Positions 61,731 to 64,000 of a stretch of DNA of 64,000 nt are shown one piece after another (the stretch's first letter is position 1; the number at the start of each line of letters is the position of its first letter). The translations under genes and the position numbers were made by a program. The stretch is from Phycisphaerae bacterium (GTDB lineage Bacteria; Planctomycetota; Phycisphaerae; UBA1845), in the NCBI GenBank assembly GCA_028289375.1, contig JANQQK010000017.1, positions 19,750-83,749 of the forward strand, in the 5' to 3' direction. Below the pieces are notes generated by a model. It was not told the origin of the DNA, made no database searches, and saw nothing but the letters and a program-made list of their open reading frames with translations.

Positions 61731-62035
61731 CGCAGCGACTTGTCCGACGGGAGCATGAAACTGAATGTTGAAGGATGATCATCGTGGGTCGCATGGTCAC
61801 GACGCTGCACACGATTGTCAATCGGATTGTGGCATCATGGTCTGATATGAAACGATGCGGCGTGGGAGTCGAACAGCGCGTCTGAAACGGCGACGGCCGC
61901 GTTTTGACTTATGCGGACCCGTCGCGATCGATCTTTTCAAGCCACTGCCCCGAAAAGTCGAGCCATGAAATGTAGATTTGCTCCACAGGCGGACATTTTG
62001 CAGCTTCTACCAGCACAGTCACGACAGGAATCAGC
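61731..62035. promoter_or_regulatory. Divergent intergenic region between ABC transporter and HD-GYP gene
   Basis: About 305 bases that should hold promoters for both sides. I see TTGACT at 61904-61909 but no fitting -10 element, and no terminator. A short frame opening at an ATG (61965) would code for about 29 residues and overlap the HD-GYP start out of frame; I do not call it. Confidence 0.4.
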
Positions 62036-63304
62036 ATGGCGCCAACCGGGGTAGCAGAAAGTTCGGGAACGCAAACGGTCAACGTGGCCTCGCTGCGACC
62101 GGGGACACGCCTTCAGCAACATCTGTTCGACGAATCCGGCGTCCTGCTTCTGGCCGCCAACACCGAGATCACGCCTCGATTCCTTGAACTGCTACGCGGG
62201 CGCGGCGTCCGTACGGTCCAACTGCGCCAAGCAGAACCACCCAGGTCTCGCGGAAAACGTACGTACAATTTCCAGAGTTCCCTCGCCGCGAAGAAAAGCA
62301 CATCGTCGAAATCGACGGTCGCCCCGCAGGAGACGAAGGATCAGCCTGCCTCTGTTGCAGCACCGTCGAAGCGAAAGGCAGCGACCGATCCGCTCGACCG
62401 GGCAGCCGAGGAACATCAACAGTACGTCGCCCGAGCCGAGGAGGGTGTGCAGGCATTTCAGCAAGCGACGCGGGTGCTCAACGACGTGTGCGACAAACTG
62501 CTGCGCGGCGTGACCCTCTCGAGCGACACGATTCACGAAACACTGAATCCATTCACCGAAATGCTGCTCGATGATCGTGACCTTCTGCCCTTCATCATGA
62601 GTATGCAGAAAGATCACGACGAATACCTCTTCGAGCACTCGATGAATGTCGCCTTGATCAGCATGTCCATGGCGTCTCAGCTCAACTTCGACCGCAAGCA
62701 ACTCACCGAGATCGGCATGTGTGGCTTTCTGCAGGACATCGGGATGCTACGCGTGCCGCGCGATATCCGCCTCGCACCGCGCTCGCTCACCAATCAGGAA
62801 ATGTACGAAATCCGTTGCCATCCCGGACACACCGTGACGATCCTCGCCGGCATCCGCGACGCACCCGAGGCCGCCCGCCTCGTCAGCTATCAGGTACATG
62901 AACGCAACGATGGTTCGGGCTATCCCGGGCAGCGATCCGGGATGTATTTGCACCCGTTCTCGAAGATCGTGTCCATCGCCGACGCCTATTCCGCAATGGT
63001 ACGACCACGTCCCCATCGCGACGCCTTAACACCGTACGAAGCCGCCCGCGAAACACTCATGGAAGTCAAGAACGACCGCTTCGATGGCAAGCTCGTGCGG
63101 GCGTTCCTCGATTCGGTGTCGATGTTCCCGATCGGCAGCAAGGTGCTGCTGAGTGACGGTGTGATTGCACGTGTTGTGCGATCCAATCCCGGCAAGCACA
63201 CCGAGCCGGTTGTCGAGGAACTGCACGCCGACGGCACACCGACGTCGCGCGTCGTTGATCTGTCCAGATTATCCGACGTCAGCATCGCCGATGTCCTGTC
63301 GTAA
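62036..63304 (+). CDS. HD-GYP-like protein with degenerate HD site
   Basis: A 422-residue protein. The N-terminal ~65 residues form a small beta domain (LRPGTRLQQHLFDESGVLLL, ITPRFLELLRGRGVRTVQL), similar to the DUF3391-type leader of many HD-GYP proteins. A Lys/Ser linker follows and the HD-GYP domain spans ~185-345. It has EHSMNVALISMSMASQL (H201), HPGHTVTILAGI (H262/H265), HERNDGSGYPGQRSG and IVSIADAYSAM (D316). However, the defining HD pair is Gln-Asp (FLQDIGML, residues 233-234) and the next Lys is missing, so metal binding is altered. It may be a cyclic di-GMP binding receptor rather than an enzyme. AGGA precedes the ATG at 62036. Confidence 0.88.
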   Translation: MAPTGVAESSGTQTVNVASLRPGTRLQQHLFDESGVLLLAANTEITPRFLELLRGRGVRTVQLRQAEPPRSRGKRTYNFQSSLAAKKSTSSKSTVAPQETKDQPASVAAPSKRKAATDPLDRAAEEHQQYVARAEEGVQAFQQATRVLNDVCDKLLRGVTLSSDTIHETLNPFTEMLLDDRDLLPFIMSMQKDHDEYLFEHSMNVALISMSMASQLNFDRKQLTEIGMCGFLQDIGMLRVPRDIRLAPRSLTNQEMYEIRCHPGHTVTILAGIRDAPEAARLVSYQVHERNDGSGYPGQRSGMYLHPFSKIVSIADAYSAMVRPRPHRDALTPYEAARETLMEVKNDRFDGKLVRAFLDSVSMFPIGSKVLLSDGVIARVVRSNPGKHTEPVVEELHADGTPTSRVVDLSRLSDVSIADVLS

Positions 63305-63318
63305 TCCGACCCGCGCTA

Positions 63319-64000
63319 CTATTCTGGCGGCGGAATATCGAATCGTCGCTGAAAGACCACGAAGTCGGCGAAGTCGACATCGCCATCATCATCGAGATCA
63401 AACCTGTTGCAATCAGGAGCTGCCGTCTGACCGGGGACATCACGGCACGCATCAAACAGCCTGAAGTCCGTTAGATCGACGACGCCGTCACCGTTGCCAT
63501 CCGCCACCGCGCCATCAAACCGCGCCTGAAGCAGACCAAAATCAAGTAGATCTACGTCGTCGTCGTTGTCGAGGTCGGCGCAGAGGCACTCAAATGGGAT
63601 CGGTCCACCGCCGGCACCGGTCACGCAATCGGCCAAACGTGCGAAGTCCGTCTGATCGGTGTCGCCATCCGACTTGCAATCGGCATCGCCCTCCGTGTTG
63701 CGAATGGTCACCGCACGCGAGATCGACTCCGAGAACGTTGGCTGGATGACCTGCGTGTTCAGCAACGTAAGAGAACGCGACTGCGCCTGGTTGATCGTCG
63801 GTTCGCTGCCGAAAGTGCTCTGGAGCGTCACCGATCTGGAATTCACCGTGTCGAACGCAAACGCGGGCGGTTCGAGGTTGACGATCGTCGCAACACGCGA
63901 GAGCGCCGAGTTGGGCGGCGACGTCGGTGGGGAAAGATTGACCAGCGTGTAGGAGCGCGACGCCACTGTCCTGAAAGCAGGCGGCACGATCAACTGATTC
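63319..64000 (-). CDS. Dockerin-like repeat protein, C-terminal part
   Basis: The gene runs off the right edge, so only the last ~227 residues are seen. They begin with five short repeats of about 20 residues marked by SR.xT(L/I).N (SRSYTLVNLSPP, SRVATIVNLEPP, SRSVTLQST, SRSLTLLNTQ, SRAVTIRNTE). Then come several EF-hand-like calcium loops of dockerin type: DADCKSDGDTDQTDFARLAD, DLDNDDDVDLLDFGLLQARF, DGNGDGVVDLTDFRLFDACR, DLDDDGDVDFADFVVFQRRF. Such combinations are frequent in large secreted or surface proteins of Planctomycetota. No signal peptide is seen because the N-terminus is missing. Its 3' end lies 14 bases from the convergent HD-GYP gene. Confidence 0.85.
   Translation of the reverse strand, partial: NQLIVPPAFRTVASRSYTLVNLSPPTSPPNSALSRVATIVNLEPPAFAFDTVNSRSVTLQSTFGSEPTINQAQSRSLTLLNTQVIQPTFSESISRAVTIRNTEGDADCKSDGDTDQTDFARLADCVTGAGGGPIPFECLCADLDNDDDVDLLDFGLLQARFDGAVADGNGDGVVDLTDFRLFDACRDVPGQTAAPDCNRFDLDDDGDVDFADFVVFQRRFDIPPPE

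Noticed and set aside
61965..62054. Short frame of about 29 codons before the HD-GYP gene, a possible leader peptide
   Set aside because: No Shine-Dalgarno site and no attenuator-like hairpin are visible; it overlaps the start of the HD-GYP gene out of frame.

Overview
The window is GC-rich, gene-dense bacterial DNA. I infer a diderm of the Planctomycetota. The support is a dockerin-like protein with Ser-Arg repeat motifs, a Minf_1886-family protein, a lipid A-type acyltransferase with many lipoproteins, and a type VI secretion system (T6SS) with divergent outer parts. No rRNA, tRNA, CRISPR array or insertion sequence was found.

Region 1 (1-31421, minus strand, transcribed right to left) is one T6SS locus with a candidate for every core component. 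In transcription order it encodes a coiled-coil protein, a TssJ-like lipoprotein, TssK, TssL, TssM, TagF, TssA, TssB, TssC, Hcp (TssD), TssE, TssF, TssG, ClpV (TssH) and VgrG (TssI). A delivery module follows: a DUF4123 adaptor, a 127-residue protein, a 1458-residue candidate effector or cargo, a 285-residue protein, a PAAR tip and a 96-residue protein. The last gene is cut by the left edge and looks like the start of a second, divergent sheath protein. ATGA overlaps (tssK/tssL, tssF/tssG) and short gaps suggest one or a few operons.

Region 2 (31526-37363, plus strand) is one very large gene divergent from the T6SS operon. It encodes a degenerate kinase-like domain, helical repeats marked by Trp-Pro, a transmembrane segment and a long C-terminal part. 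Position suggests a role as T6SS regulator or scaffold, but this is inference.

Region 3 (37380-49690) holds a CBS-domain protein, thioredoxin reductase, a subtilisin-like lipoprotein divergent from a zinc-peptidase-like lipoprotein, QueA, two small coupled unknown proteins followed by a lipid A-type acyltransferase, thioredoxin, a PSP1-domain protein, a Minf_1886 protein, TatA, CoaD and a membrane-anchored unknown.

Region 4 (49837-64000) holds a large exported protein, NrnA and RibF in one operon, a glycosyltransferase followed directly by a large FAD/FeS D-2-hydroxyacid dehydrogenase, an HD-GYP response regulator, a two-gene osmoprotectant-type ABC transporter with fused binding and permease domains, a second HD-GYP protein that has lost its HD histidine, and the C-terminal part of a dockerin-like repeat protein cut by the right edge.

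The most unusual parts are the effector module, the kinase-like giant protein facing the T6SS operon, the second sheath-like gene and the unusual insertions in VgrG and TssM.
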